DNA of 64,000 bases from Craspedostauros australis (GCA_026770025.1 JAMXDE010000003.1:3038001-3102000); one strand, 5' to 3'. Shown: positions 46,926 through 58,935, numbered from the stretch's first letter. Numbers and translations are program-made. Notes: generated by a model not told the origin, from the sequence alone.

Positions 46926-47077
46926 AAGCATGGTCGGGACAAATAATAATGCATGATAAATATACATATTTATGAAACAATGGAGATCAGTGCACTGTGC
47001 CTGTATGGTATGCGAGTAAGGATCGCACCTGGATGTACTCAACGAGGTGCTGTATTGGAGAATAATACCAATATTAT

Positions 47078-50000
47078 TTAGTTGTTGACAGCAAAGCCTC
47101 TCAGCAACGCGATTCGAGTTTCGACCGTGGCCATGGCTTCCTCCAGTCGGTTGCCGCGGTCTCGCGTGCCGATGAGCCCCACCAACTCCGCGCCTTCCAT
47201 GGCGACCAGGCTGGACAAATGGCACAGCATGGGATGTGGATGTCCTGTCACGCCAACCGCGATCAGAACATTCTTGAGGTACTCCAGATCCGTCATAAGA
47301 TGCTCGCAACCCTTCTGTGTGAGGCTTGGAAATCGCATGGCCTCTTCCAAGATGCGTCCTGCCACAGCCAGTGCCACAACACCCAACCACGCGCTGCAAA
47401 ACTCGGCGCTGTGCTTTTCTTCGTCGGTAATTTCGTCGGCGTATTCTTCATGCCCCAGTGCTTCGTTGTTCTTGACGTACTCGGCGATGCTGGTGCCCTC
47501 CATGAATTGCTTCGCAATGTCGGTGTCGTCACCGAGGATGCCCGATGCACCGACGAAGCGTTCCCACGCGGACAGGGAGACCTGATGGATGTCGGACATG
47601 ACCTCGTTGGCGAGTGCGATGAGGTCCTGATCGGAAGTGAGGGGTTCGAGGTACTGCACCAATGCCAGCATGTGCTCGCCGACACCATTGACGTAGGTCT
47701 GCGGCAAGGTGCCGTACGCGTCCGTGCCTGAGGCTGGTTGCTGACTCCTCCAGCATTCCATCGCCGACATGTTGTGCAAGTGTCTGTACGCGACGCAGGA
47801 GCAGACATCGAAGACGAATGCTTGACAGCTGTTCTTCAGGTTGCGAACGGACTGGTTGGCCTGCGAGAGCAGTCGTACGTTTGATGGTGTGGTGGTGGCA
47901 TTATCTTCGACGATTTCGCGCAGCGATGCGAGCGCGACGTCCTTCAGCTTGTCGTCGTCACCACAGGCCGATTCGATGAGGATGGAATCGATTTCTGCGA
48001 GCGACGTGGATTCCGGCAACGTGAAGGTCTTGCTGTTGCCTTCGGCAGCATCGATCAGCATCCTTCCAAAGCCAACGTGTCCAGCCATGCGGTCGGCGAG
48101 CGCGTTGATCTTGTCCTTGGATTGGGTTTGGAACTGGTTGTATCTGCGGTGGATGGAGCCTGCCATCTTGAGGATTTCCATGGCGCATAGAATGTGCTGC
48201 TCGTCAAAGACATCGGCGAATGCGGCCGTGTTGGCCGTGAGGTTGGCGGAGAGGGTTCGGACTGCCACGGCGACTTCGCCGATGTAGGTGGCGACGTTCT
48301 TATCGACGGCGGCCAAGCTCGCTTTGGGGCGGAAGCCACCGTCCATCAAGGCAAATCGTTCGAGGGACATATCGAGCTTTGGGAACATGACGTTGCCCGT
48401 CTCCTTGAGCTCGTGGATGACATGCTGCAGGGCATCGATGTTGGTGAAGTCGTTGGAGGCCGGTGATTGGGAGACCGTTTGCTGCATGGTGCGGAAGAAG
48501 GATTGGTTGGTCGCTTCGAAGTGCTTGTTCTCCAGCTTGGCGAAACCCACGATGTAGTTGGTGAACGGCGCCGCAACCTGAGCGAAAGTGGTCATCAGCT
48601 GCTGGTAGAGGTCGATGCCCGTGTTGTCGCTGGCAACGGCGCCAGAGTCCACAGCATCGAGGAACGTGCCGGCGATGATCTCATACACCACAACGAGGAA
48701 GCGGATCGATGACTCGTACACAGCGCAGATGGATTGGAACGAGCCCTTGGGGTGGGCGGAGACGGACGATGAGTAGATGCTTTCCAACCGACTTCGGAAG
48801 GACGGCAGGATGGGTCTGAAGCACTCCTTGAAGACCTGCACGTGTGCATGCATGCATGCATGTGTGTGTGTGCATACGTGCAATGTGTTGATGGCAAAGA
48901 GAGTTGGGTGCATTGGCAAGACGTTGGTAAGCAGCGTGGAGAGAAAAGAGCGATAAAGCGAGCGGGTGAGCACAGAAAAACGGTATTGTGGACGTGGACA
49001 TGAATGTGAACATGGACATGAATGTGAACGTGGCCATGAATGTGAACGTGAAGGAGCACGATACGACGGCGAGACCATGCAAAGGCACGGACACACCAAG
49101 ATGACAAGAGTAGAGCAGGTTAGAGCAGAGCAGGCGGAAATGAATGAAACTGACCTTGGCAATCATCTCTGCCGCATCCTCGGCCCCAAAGACCGTCGTG
49201 CTCTGGCGCTTTTCTTCGTTGAGCAATGTGAGAACCGCATCGTACCACGAAGGCAACCACGTGATGAAATTCTCTCCAGATGAGGCAGGCGGTCTGTTGT
49301 TGCTGCTGTTGCTGCTGTTGCTGCTGTTGCCAGTGGTGGCAGAGGCCGTGTTCTGATCGGCAGCACCTGCATCGTCACCGACAACAGCATTGTACGACGG
49401 ACGGAAGGCAAACCACGCTTTGTGGATTGCATCCGGACGGCTCTTGACGTACTCCTCGCGCAAGGAATCCATCTTGTTGAGCTTGGCGAATAGCAAGACG
49501 CACTGCTGCAAGGGCGCCAGGCGCGTGTTCATGCCCTGCAGAGCATGCTTGAGCTGCGGCTGCAGCAGGATCTGCACCTGCTGGCGGATCTTGGCGATCT
49601 GGTCGCGGCGCTCCTGCAGATTGGGCATGCCGCGCAACGATCGTTCGCCGCTCTCGAGCACGGCCAGCGCGTTGACGGCGTCCGTGAGCTTCTCGTCCGC
49701 CAGCAAGGGCGGGATGCTGGCCAACGTGGCATCCCAGGTCGTGGCCGCCACGAGCACCTCCTTGGTGCGGCCCAAGTTGGCCTGCAGGGCATGCAAGGTG
49801 GAGAGCGTCTCGAGCGAGGAGCTGAGCTCGTTGCCGCTGCCGTGCAGGGAGGTGGAATCCAGCAGCGCCTTGGCATCGATGCGCATGCCTTCCAATCCCA
49901 CCCCCACGCGTCCCACGTCGGCCGCACAGCGCGGCAGGATGGCCTGCAGCTCGGCGCCGATGCGCCCGATCTCTTCGTGGCAAGACTGGGTCTGCAACTG

Positions 50001-50198
50001 CAGCTGCAAGGCCAGCTCGGCCATGCGGCGGCGCACGAGCTCGTCTTCCGCCGGCGTCGTCGTGGCCAGCATCGCCCTGTGCTGGTCCTTCAGCGCAGCG
50101 TTCAGGTACGAAGCCACGGAGAACTGGGAGGACGACAGGAGCTTCGACAGATCCTCCCCCAGCGTCGGCGACGCGCTCGATGTTGCGGCTGACGACAT
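47078..50198 (-). CDS. COG7: Conserved oligomeric Golgi complex subunit 7, two exons
   Basis: Exons 49155-50198 and 47078-48835 (intron GTCAGT...GTGCAG, phase 0) encode 933 residues; human COG7 has 770. The start (LSKLLSSSQFSVASYLNAAL) corresponds to the FLADDFDVKEWINAA opening of COG7, followed by the helical coiled-coil N-terminus. The second exon opens with VFKECFRPILPSFRSRLESI, a conserved region of the subunit after the splice. Later parts are all helical and end in a leucine-rich segment. COG7 belongs to lobe B of the COG tether, which retains Golgi enzymes during retrograde transport. ATG 50198 was taken because the upstream open frame is a His/Ser repeat encoded by GTGAGT-like dinucleotide-rich DNA. 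Weakest point: similarity was judged by pattern only. Confidence 0.78.
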
Positions 50199-50911
50199 GT
50201 TGTCTCTGTGGCTTTGTGTGGATGTGGATGTGGACGTAGGTGGATGCATGTATGAGTGTGAGTGTGAGTGTGAGTGTGAGTGTTCTTGTGCTCGTGGTTG
50301 CCTGCTGATTCTCCCAACAAAGCTCGCGCCACACGCCACAACACAAACAGAGCGCGGGTGCTTGACCGCAACGGCAATTCCCGCCATGGTCGATGCGTCG
50401 ATTTCGCGAACGACTGGAGTCATGGCAGTCGAACGAATCAAACAGTCATCTACTTCTCTCGATTCGCCTTCTGTATCCACGCTGCTTCGCATCGTATCGT
50501 GTTGTTTCTGTGTCGTGTTGGGTCGATTTTGTTAAATTTTGTCATGGCGAAGAGCAAGAATGCACACCACACTTGTGAAGTAGGAGTATCCCAACTCAAA
50601 GAGAGAGAGAGCCCTGGATGACGACGACCTTGACTTCGAACCCATCGTTGTGAGAAGTAATCAAAGACGAGAGACGTGCGCGCGAACACACACGCAGAGA
50701 GAGCAAGCGGAGGCAGATCGCAATAGCAGAGCACACGTGCGAGTACTGCGAGGGAAGTCAATTGTGAGCGTTGTGCTTGGGATCCACCCAACTCGAAGCG
50801 GAAGCAGACGAGCGCATTGCTGAAAGCCAACGAGGCAGGCAGGTAGACAGGCAGGCAGGCAGACAGGCACACGGAACGGTGGGCAACGGAAGGAATCCTG
50901 CTCTGTGAAGG
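50199..50911. promoter_or_regulatory. Divergent promoter region (COG7 / STE20 kinase)
   Basis: A 713-base spacer between divergent starts. It contains a GTGAGT hexamer repeat at about 50253-50282 and an AGGCAGGCAGACAGGC repeat near 50840-50870. Both lie close to the two start codons and are probably in leader sequence. Confidence 0.5.
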
Positions 50912-52393
50912 ATGGAGTGGCCAACGCAATCGGATGCGTACGAGTTGGTGGGGAAGATCGGCCAGGGCGCCTTTGCTTCCGTCTGGAAGGCATGCCTCAA
51001 ACAGGCAGGCTCCTCGGAGGCAGCCTCCGCACCCAACCCTGACAGTGCAAAGGCCAGTGACAACGCCAATGTCAATGCCAATGTCAACGCCAACGAGCAG
51101 CCCAGAGAATGCGCCATCAAGGTGCTCAATCTGGATCACGTCGATTCCAACCTGTCGGAGATCCGGCTGGAAGTGCAGGCCATGAGATTATCCTCGCATC
51201 CGAACATCCTCACGTGCCACACGGCATTCGTGCATTCCACGGATCTCTGGCTGGTCACGCAGCTCATGCGCAAGGGCAGCTCCTTGCATTGCCTGCAGGG
51301 CGCGAGACGCCACTTGCGCAAGCACCGCAAATCCATCGCCTTCGAGCAGCACATCCTCTACATTCTGCATCAGACCTTGCTGGGCCTCAAGTACATCCAC
51401 GAGAACGGTCAGATCCACAGGGACATCAAGGCGGGCAACATCCTGCTCGACGGCAACGGCGACGTCCGCATCGCGGATTTCGGCGTCTCGGGTTGGCTCA
51501 TCAACGCGGGCACGCAGCAGGAGAAGGCGAAGACCTTCGTCGGCACGCCGTGCTGGATGGCGCCGGAGGTCATGGAGCAGGTCCACGGCTACGACTACAA
51601 GGCGGACATCTGGTCCCTCGGCATCACCGCGTTGGAACTGGCCAAGGGCTACGCGCCCTACGCAAAGTACCCGCCGATGAAGGTCCTCATCCTCACCATA
51701 CAGGAAGACCCGCCATCGCTTGATACCTACGATGAGGAGCACGGCGATGAGGATGATGCTGACGACGACAATAACTACGGCGATGGCATTGCTCCCGAGG
51801 TTTGGTCCGAATCATTCCGACAGCTTGTGGATCTCTGCCTGCAAAAGAACCCCGGCAAACGCCCCGGATCGTCAGAGCTGCTGCAATCCAAGCATTTGAA
51901 TAGCCTGTCGGACGACGCCGTGCGTCAGTCCAAGCGCGAGGCGTTGCACACGATGGTGTGCGATCTGGCGGAGGACGTCGGAACCGCGCAGCACCATGGC
52001 AGCACCAAGCCATCGGCGATCCGAAACCCGGGCGAATCGCCCGTGTCCATCTTCTTGTCGAAGGAAGAGAACCGACCGGCCGGGACGACGTGGGTCTTTG
52101 CTGACGGATCGCAAGTACTGGCGTCGGACGGCGCGGCAGCTGCCAGCGTCGACGATGTCATGGAACAGCTGGATCAATTCGGTCTGGAGACGGGCGGCGA
52201 GAACTACAACAAGCAACCGAAGGATGATGAAGCGGCGCAGCAAGCCGCATCGCCGCCGCCGCCACCACAGCAAACAGCGGAAACCAATTCCGCTGCAGAC
52301 GATTCGGACGATCTGGATGCCTTCATGGATGAATTCGAGATGCACACGCAGGGTGAGAACTTTCAGCATCCCTCTCGTGCAGCCAGCGAATGA
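50912..52393 (+). CDS. STE20-family protein kinase, OSR1/SPAK-like
   Basis: Single-exon kinase of 493 residues. The Gly-rich loop is GKIGQGAFASVW (about 15-25), the ATP-binding lysine is AIK (Lys70), the catalytic loop HRDIKAGNILL, the metal site DFGVSG, the activation segment FVGTPCWMAPEVMEQV and then YKADIWSLGITALELAKGYAPY. These are closest to OSR1/SPAK (Fray), kinases that control ion transport and cell volume under WNK kinases in animals. A low-complexity insert of about 35 residues (Ala/Asn/Asp, NVNANVNANE) lies between the Gly-loop and Lys70, an uncommon place. The tail is acidic and Gln/Pro-rich and no clear CCT docking domain is seen, so WNK coupling is doubtful. Confidence 0.9.
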   Translation: MEWPTQSDAYELVGKIGQGAFASVWKACLKQAGSSEAASAPNPDSAKASDNANVNANVNANEQPRECAIKVLNLDHVDSNLSEIRLEVQAMRLSSHPNILTCHTAFVHSTDLWLVTQLMRKGSSLHCLQGARRHLRKHRKSIAFEQHILYILHQTLLGLKYIHENGQIHRDIKAGNILLDGNGDVRIADFGVSGWLINAGTQQEKAKTFVGTPCWMAPEVMEQVHGYDYKADIWSLGITALELAKGYAPYAKYPPMKVLILTIQEDPPSLDTYDEEHGDEDDADDDNNYGDGIAPEVWSESFRQLVDLCLQKNPGKRPGSSELLQSKHLNSLSDDAVRQSKREALHTMVCDLAEDVGTAQHHGSTKPSAIRNPGESPVSIFLSKEENRPAGTTWVFADGSQVLASDGAAAASVDDVMEQLDQFGLETGGENYNKQPKDDEAAQQAASPPPPPQQTAETNSAADDSDDLDAFMDEFEMHTQGENFQHPSRAASE

Positions 52394-52966
52394 CCGCATG
52401 CGTGTGCCGTCATCGTGCATGTGTCTTCCTCCATCTCCTTGCAGACGAAGGAGACAAGGGCAGTCCATCGATGTCGGAGTGATCCTCCTGTACGTGTAGT
52501 GTAAGGTGATGAAAGATGATGGAGCGGCAAGCTTCGTCGTAATGTGATGTGGTACAATATTGGAATAGTGGAGCAGAATATGACTACTGGTAAAACTCTG
52601 CTTATTTTATTGAACGTACTGTACCATGTCGTGCGAGACACTGCTCTCTTTTAGCAGTACGTGCACAAGTGCAACGGGCAAATTGTGAGCCACAACTCCA
52701 CATGCTCGTCTCCATCCTCTCTGGAGAATCGAATGCACTCTGCACGTTCATGCCTTGACTTCCCAGGACTGCTATCCAAAGAGAGAGAGAGAGAGAATAC
52801 TATACGGTTTCGTGTCTACAGTAAAGATGTTTGATAGTGACATAGTGTACTATTGGATTAGCTCAAAGCTTCAGCAAGGGTTGGCAGTTGGATCTCTGAC
52901 TTTTGCCTGGCCACCGCGTTCTTGTGTGCTCTTGACGCTTTCAAGCTTGTTTTCAAACTGCGTCTT
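52394..52966. other. Convergent spacer (kinase / ISG12-like)
   Basis: A 573-base spacer between 3' ends, AT-richer than the genes. A GA repeat lies at 52781-52795. No gene seen. Confidence 0.5.
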
Positions 52967-53989
52967 CTATTTAGCCGGTGGCTTGCTGTCCTCTTCCTCA
53001 TCCTCATCCTCGTTGTTGCCGTCCTTATCCTCATCCTCATCCTTATCGTTGCCGTCCTTAGCCTTAGCCTCATCCTTAGCCCCATCCTTAGCCTCATCCT
53101 CTTCGTTGCTGTCTTTTCCTGCTTGGTGAGCTACAACAGCCACGGCAGCAGAGACTGTTGCGGTGGCTGCGCCGCCTGATGCGGCGGTCGCAAGAGCGCC
53201 TGTGGCACCAAGGCCTTGGGCGGTTGCGAACCAGCTGCCAGCTGCGGTCGTAGCGGGTTGCGCAGCTGCTGCTGCAGAGCCAGCTGCAATACCGGCAGTT
53301 GTGAAGCCCAAGGCGCCCAAGGCAAAACCTGCACCCGCGACGGTCGCCGCGGCCGCGCCCACACCGATAGCAACGTTCCTGACTGTCTCGCTCGTCTTGC
53401 CCTTCTTTTCCGGGTGGGGGTTGGCACGGCATTCCCTGCGCAGGGGCGCCTCATCGCCGTCCTCCAATGGAAGGTTGGCACGGCATTTCCTGCACAGGGG
53501 CCCCTCATCGCCGTCCTTAGCCTTAGCCTCATCCTTAGCCCCATCCTTAGCCTCATCCTCTTCGTTGCTGTCTTTTCCTACGCAGTGAGCTACACCAGCC
53601 ACGGCAGCAGAGACTGTTGCGGTGGCTGCGCCGCCTGATGCGGCGGTCGCAAGAGCGCCTGTGGCACCAAGGCCTTGGGCGGTTGCGAACCAGCTGCCAG
53701 CTGCGGTCGTAGCGGGTTGCGCAGCTGCTGCTGCAGAGCCAGCTGCAATACCGGCAGTTGTGAAGCCCAAGGCGCCCAAGGCAAAACCTGCACCCGCGAC
53801 GGTCGCCGCGGCCGCGCCCACACCGATAGCAACGTTCCTGCCTGTCTCGCTCGTCTTGCCCTTCTTTTCCGGGTGGGGGTTGGCACGGCATTCCCTGCAC
53901 AGGGGCGCCTCATCGCCGTCCTCCAATGGAAGGTTGCGGGGGTCAGGGTCGTCATGAAGGCGACCGCATCGGGGGCATCTGTACATCAT
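52967..53989 (-). CDS. ISG12/IFI6-like protein with duplicated domain and zinc-ribbon-like start
   Basis: Single-exon gene of 340 residues. It starts MMYRCPRCGRLHDD and soon has PLCRECRANP, a four-cysteine pattern like a zinc ribbon. Next is a Gly/Ala-rich hydrophobic domain, ALGALGFTTAGIAAGSAAA...AAGSWFATAQGLGATGALA, which matches the ISG12/IFI6-IFI27 motif (GFTSGGIAAGS..AAGS..A.LQS.GA.G). After an acidic linker (DSNEEDEAKDGAKDEAKAKDG) the cysteine segment and hydrophobic domain are repeated, then an acidic tail. In animals this family is interferon-induced and sits in mitochondrial or ER membranes. Here the role is unknown; membrane insertion is likely from the composition. In the second copy the first Cys of the knuckle is Arg (APLRREC). 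No targeting signal is clear. Confidence 0.8.
   Translation of the reverse strand: MMYRCPRCGRLHDDPDPRNLPLEDGDEAPLCRECRANPHPEKKGKTSETGRNVAIGVGAAAATVAGAGFALGALGFTTAGIAAGSAAAAAQPATTAAGSWFATAQGLGATGALATAASGGAATATVSAAVAGVAHCVGKDSNEEDEAKDGAKDEAKAKDGDEGPLCRKCRANLPLEDGDEAPLRRECRANPHPEKKGKTSETVRNVAIGVGAAAATVAGAGFALGALGFTTAGIAAGSAAAAAQPATTAAGSWFATAQGLGATGALATAASGGAATATVSAAVAVVAHQAGKDSNEEDEAKDGAKDEAKAKDGNDKDEDEDKDGNNEDEDEEEDSKPPAK
53051..53936. repeat. Near-perfect 459-base tandem duplication inside the ISG12-like gene
   Basis: Bases 53051-53477 and 53510-53936 are almost identical at a constant offset of 459 (153 codons), so the reading frame is kept. Only a handful of differences are visible, for example GACTGT/GCCTGT and GCTTGGTGAG/ACGCAGTGAG. 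The 32 bases between them resemble part of the unit as well, giving an extra cysteine knuckle. The event is recent or kept uniform by gene conversion. Confidence 0.92.
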
Positions 53990-56216
53990 GATTGAGAGTA
54001 GGTAAATAGAGACAGTGTAGGTATTATTCGTGTGAGTGTTGTTCAGAGCTGTTCAGTTCAGTTTAGTTCATTTCTCAGCATCCGAGTGTGCAAGTTTGTA
54101 TGCTGGATCTCGATTTGTGGCAACAGAGGTGCTATCATCTCTCAATCGATGGTGTGGTTCACCTCCAACTAGCTGCATCTCTCTCTCTCTCTCTTCGTTA
54201 CCTGCTACTGTGAGTCTCCTGGTGGGATGCAAATGCCCGCCCGCGGTCGTCGGGTCTTCCATCCGAACTATCTTAGTCGCGCTCAGCCCCTTGGTACGAC
54301 CTGCAGAGAATGTAAAATGCCCCAAGCCAACAAGCGATAACACTAGTTGTGGAGTTTTACTCGTCATGAGTCGTGATAAAGTAGACTAAAATAGAGCACA
54401 TCCAACACCATCCAAATACTGCTTATGATGTTATATCTCGACACCATATCGTTTAAAATTAAAAATAGACAGTGCATTCGGACGCTTGGCTATCGCTTAT
54501 TCTGAATATCGAAGTTAAATTTGTATGAACTTTATTTTTAATGTTGTTTTGGCTTGCTGACTGTCATGTGGTGGATTTCACAAATTCTCGATGGCACCAT
54601 GCTGCCCTACCTTCAGCACCCATGATCATCATTATCATCCCTGGCATTTTCATAATCTGCGCACCACATTAGCTCCGGATACCCCCCATCTATCCACCCC
54701 ATGAAGCTTCTCCACAGATAGCCGCATCTCATACTCCCAACTGTCCCTGCACTGAAAAGCAGCAATTTCGAAAAAACGATTTCGACACGGATGCCGTTCG
54801 TATTTGGATCAGTATCTCGTCGATACGATCCTTGCAGCTCCTCCACGTGCCCCTCATACGTTCCCACATTCTCTGGCGATACACTGATGTGTTCAGAATG
54901 GGTGGGGCGTTCATACCTCCAAAGGTACATCTCCATGTGATGATGCCACCATGCTGTCTTTCAGACACCCCAAAAAATCCCGTTTGTGTGCATCCCACCT
55001 TGCAACCTCTTCCAGGCCGTATCCGTGGAGAAGGCTCCGCCCTGGTCATCTTGAGTTGATTCCGAACACATCTTGTGTGGGTGGCTTGGTGATCTGGGTG
55101 ACTTGTGAATGGCACCCATCACCAGCGAAGTCACGTGATGTGTCCGCCGCCACCCACCAAAAAACTCTTGCCCGCCACTTGTTTCTTGCGGAGGGCACCT
55201 TCCAGGCCACCCCCGACCCTCAAACTTCGTGTGCATCTTCATCGTATCCTCTTGGATGCATCTTGCCCATCCATGGTCGTTGGAATGGCCTGTGCATTCC
55301 AGGCAGAGACCATATCCAACGAGCAGATTTTGCTCGGAATCGTGTCGTGTGCGCGTGGGCCTGCCACGGCCCCAAATAAACCAGGATGGCATCCCCCTCT
55401 CGCTCATCCACCAAGCTTTACATGGCGGTTCCGCCTATGCGCTCAGTTCTTGCACTGGACCGCTGGTTGTGGCAGTGCCGTCGATGCCATTCGACAGCGC
55501 TTGAGGAGTTTTGTTGTGTTTCTCCATTGTCGTGTTGTTGTGTTGTGTTTGGTGTTCTCAAACAGTTTTTGCTGTTGGGGGTCATGGAGATTAACCACAA
55601 TTCTACCGAATGCGCCCATCAATGAGAACACTTTGCGAGTCCCGAATTGCAAATCCATTCCACAACAACACAGCGGAGGCACAAAATCCTCCTCACAAAG
55701 TTGACAGAGGAAACACAGCGCATCTCAAACGAGTTCCTCCTGTTTCTCTGCTGCTTGTAGTCATAGCTTACACAGAATGTAGAATGACTGTGACCTTCCC
55801 ACGAAGGAAAAAGTGGATGGTACAAGGCACCTTGTGACCATCCTCCTGTGTTGTCCATGCCGTTCTGTGGTGCGCTGCGCCGTGCTGCGCGTCGATGACT
55901 GGTGATGCGCTGTGCTGTGCTGTGCTGTTCTCCTTGTGTGCCTGATGTGCGTCATGACCAGCCAATCTCGTACAATCAGCTTACAACCTCTATTAGCACA
56001 CAGCTAGTATTCACCATGAGTTCCCTTGTTGTTAGACCATGTGTGCTGAATCAATCCAATCGTTGTTCGAGTTTTGAGTCCTTTGTGTCAATCACGCTTC
56101 GATTCGAAAGATCCAAGAAAACTACTCGATAGAATTCGGAAAATGTGATGCGGGTTTCAGACCCAAGACAAAATTAGGAAGATGATCCAAGAGGATCAAA
56201 GAGACTCTATTAGACC
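53990..56216. other. 2.2 kb AT-richer region without a clear gene
   Basis: This holds the ISG12-like promoter at its left end. From 54360 to 54600 it is clearly AT-rich. Minus-strand frames from 55407 down to 54613 have fairly protein-like stretches, for example YLWRYERPTHSEHISVSPEN and RDTDPNTNGIRVEIVFSKLL, but match nothing I know. They may be a decayed element or gene. The region may belong to the mobile-element block that follows. Confidence 0.4.
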
Positions 56217-56246
56217 TCCAAACATGTGTCATAGCACATGTTTGGA
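56217..56246. repeat. 12-base inverted repeat (hairpin)
   Basis: TCCAAACATGTG and its exact complement flank a six-base loop TCATAG. It lies about 270 bases upstream of the transposase ATG. It could be a transposase binding site, a transcript structure or chance. Confidence 0.75.
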
Positions 56247-56513
56247 CACAGATACACTAATTAGCAGGAGTAACCAGAAGTTTGGCATGGTTACAACACG
56301 ATGGACAATGGTGAATAGCACCATTAGTGGAGCCAAGAAGTAGAAAACAGGAAGATGATGAGCTCTTATTGATGAGCTCATAATCTCAACAAACTTAACT
56401 TTGTAAACCATCACTTCAAACAAGCACACACAATAACACAGTTCTATCAACCTTCACCCACATTGGACATAGCTGTATCATCCCGCAATCACTGTCCTCT
56501 GCACCTCACAAGC

Positions 56514-58935
56514 ATGTTGCATGCTGGTGACTGTGTGAAGGTGGCACCCCACCAGCGATCAGGTGGCAAGGTCCGCGACCTGGGCGTATGCCATGTTGAG
56601 TTTGCAATGAAGCTGACTGCCGAAGGCGCTACGATCAAACGCGATGGGCCTCTTGCACCAGGAGAGGTGGCAATGGTCATGGTGACCCCAGTGATGGGGC
56701 AGAGCCGAATGTACATCGTTCGTGAGGATCTGTGCGCGCCACACAGCCTCGCTACCTTCGCACGGACTCCAAACGCTGGTGGCCTTGCTAAGCCTTCCCT
56801 CCTTTCTCCTCAGCATCGCTCCGTCGCTGCCACGCGTGCCAACAACAAGGCTAAGCCCCCCACACCATCCCCAACTACCACGGAATCGCAAGAAGCCAAC
56901 ATCGCGGCTTTTCTCGAGCTGGCACGAGAGCACAGGACAGCAGCCATTGCCCGTCTCACGAAGCAGATGGAGAAAGGCCCAAAAACGAAAGGATGGATGC
57001 GAAAGGATGGAGGGCGTAGCAACACTAACACCACCAATAGTAAGAAACAACTTGGCAGAGATGAAAAGCAAAACTACATCGTTCTCTACTTCAATTTGGG
57101 TGCGATCCCAGCCAACACGAAATTGATCGCGCACGCTTGGGATGTTGACCGCACCACTGTTGCCCGGAATATCAAGAATTTCCAACAGAACAAGCTGGGA
57201 CGGAAGAAGCGCAGCGACGCGGGCAACACCATCTTCACGTGCCCCAAGAAGCAACAGCAATACTTCACGCCGCGTGCCATCTTCACAAAGCAAATGCGGC
57301 TTAAACATCCAAGACAACGGTTGACAACTGATGACATCTCTGATGCCTTTGACCATGCTTCTCCTGATGACCTGGCATCCGCAAAAGCTCTGTCTGATTC
57401 GTGGTTGGAGCGTGGTCCGTTCCTGCAATTTGAGCTCCAGGATGTGTTGCAACGATGCAATGGCGCAATCTCGTGGGACGATATTGCACGCGAACTAGCA
57501 GGAAGGGGCAACGTCCAATGCGTCTGCAAAGACACCATTCGAACGCACGTGATGGGATTGGAGGGCAGCGAATACCGTTCTACAACGATGCTCCCCAAGA
57601 TCAAGGGGGACACGAAGGCAAAGCGCGAGATCTGGGCCAAGGACTTCTGTGTGTTCTGGGAAACAGCAGAGCAGTTCCCGAATACGCAAGTTGTTGTTGT
57701 CCACATGGACGAGAAGTGGTTCTACTCCATTGTCGCTCGCCAGCATCTCAAACATGTGCCCCAGATGGGAGTTAAGCCTGTTGACCATGCTGTGCACCAC
57801 AAGTGCCACATTGACAAGACCATGGCAATTGCTTCAACAGCGTTCGCCCCAACAGACAACCGCTTTGATCGAGGAGGAAAGGCGTATAAGGTCAACTTCG
57901 AACGTGTTGGGCGCATGGCTCGAGCGCAGAAGACCACGTACAAGCGAACTTGGGTCTCGGCAACCAAGTACAAGCACCTTCCTGATCCCGAGAAAATCTC
58001 TCGCAAGAAGGGTGAACTGTACTTCCAACCACTCGAAATCACAGGCAGCAAGGAAACAGATGGTCATCGTGTTAAGCCCAAGCCGAAGTACAGCCTCAAG
58101 AAATTCTTCCGCGAAAAAGAACTCCCCGCACTGGATTCGCTCGCCAGCAAAATCAAGGCCGAAACGGGCAAGAACGTGGTGATTCGGTACCAGATGGATG
58201 GCGCGGGGCCACACAGAGACACGGAACTACTCAGGTTCATCAATGAGGAGTTCGACCGTCGCGGATGGCACCTCCGATTCCAACCATCGAATTCTCCCAT
58301 CACGAATGTGAAAGACGATGCGATATTCCCAGCGATGTCAAAACACGTGTCAGCACATCAAGGTAAGCACTACGGGAGTCGCATGTTCACCACCGAGGCG
58401 TTGTGGGGTGCTTGTGGAACCTGTTGGGAACAATTTGGGCTGGACAAGGTGGCTCGCGCGTATGTTCGCCACCATCAGATCGCCTACGCAATTTGTGCTG
58501 CGGAAGGAGGTGACGAATTTGTGACGGAGCGCAAGGGCCTGAGCATGAATGTGCGAAAACAAACGTTCACTGAAACTGACAAGGACGGCAACGACATCGG
58601 CGTTACCGTGTCTCACACGGACTTCGCGTTGGAGGAGGATGAGGCAATCAACGCGACCACCAAGAAACCAACCGCAACAGGCAAGAAAGGCAAATCAGCT
58701 GGCTTCAAGTACGCCAAGCCCGACATCAAAGGTATGTACGATGATGCCCTCAAGGTGATGGCTGTCAGTGGACTGCAGTGCCTGAAAACGAACCTGCCAA
58801 CAACCAGCAGCCTCATTCCGGTGCTGGAGAAGCAAATCGTTGTGACCGCCAAAGCCAACGAGGAGGCTGAGCAACAGAAGAAAGGCAAGAAGAAGAAGAC
58901 GCCCAGCAAGAGCAAAGCCGAGATCATTGAGCCTC

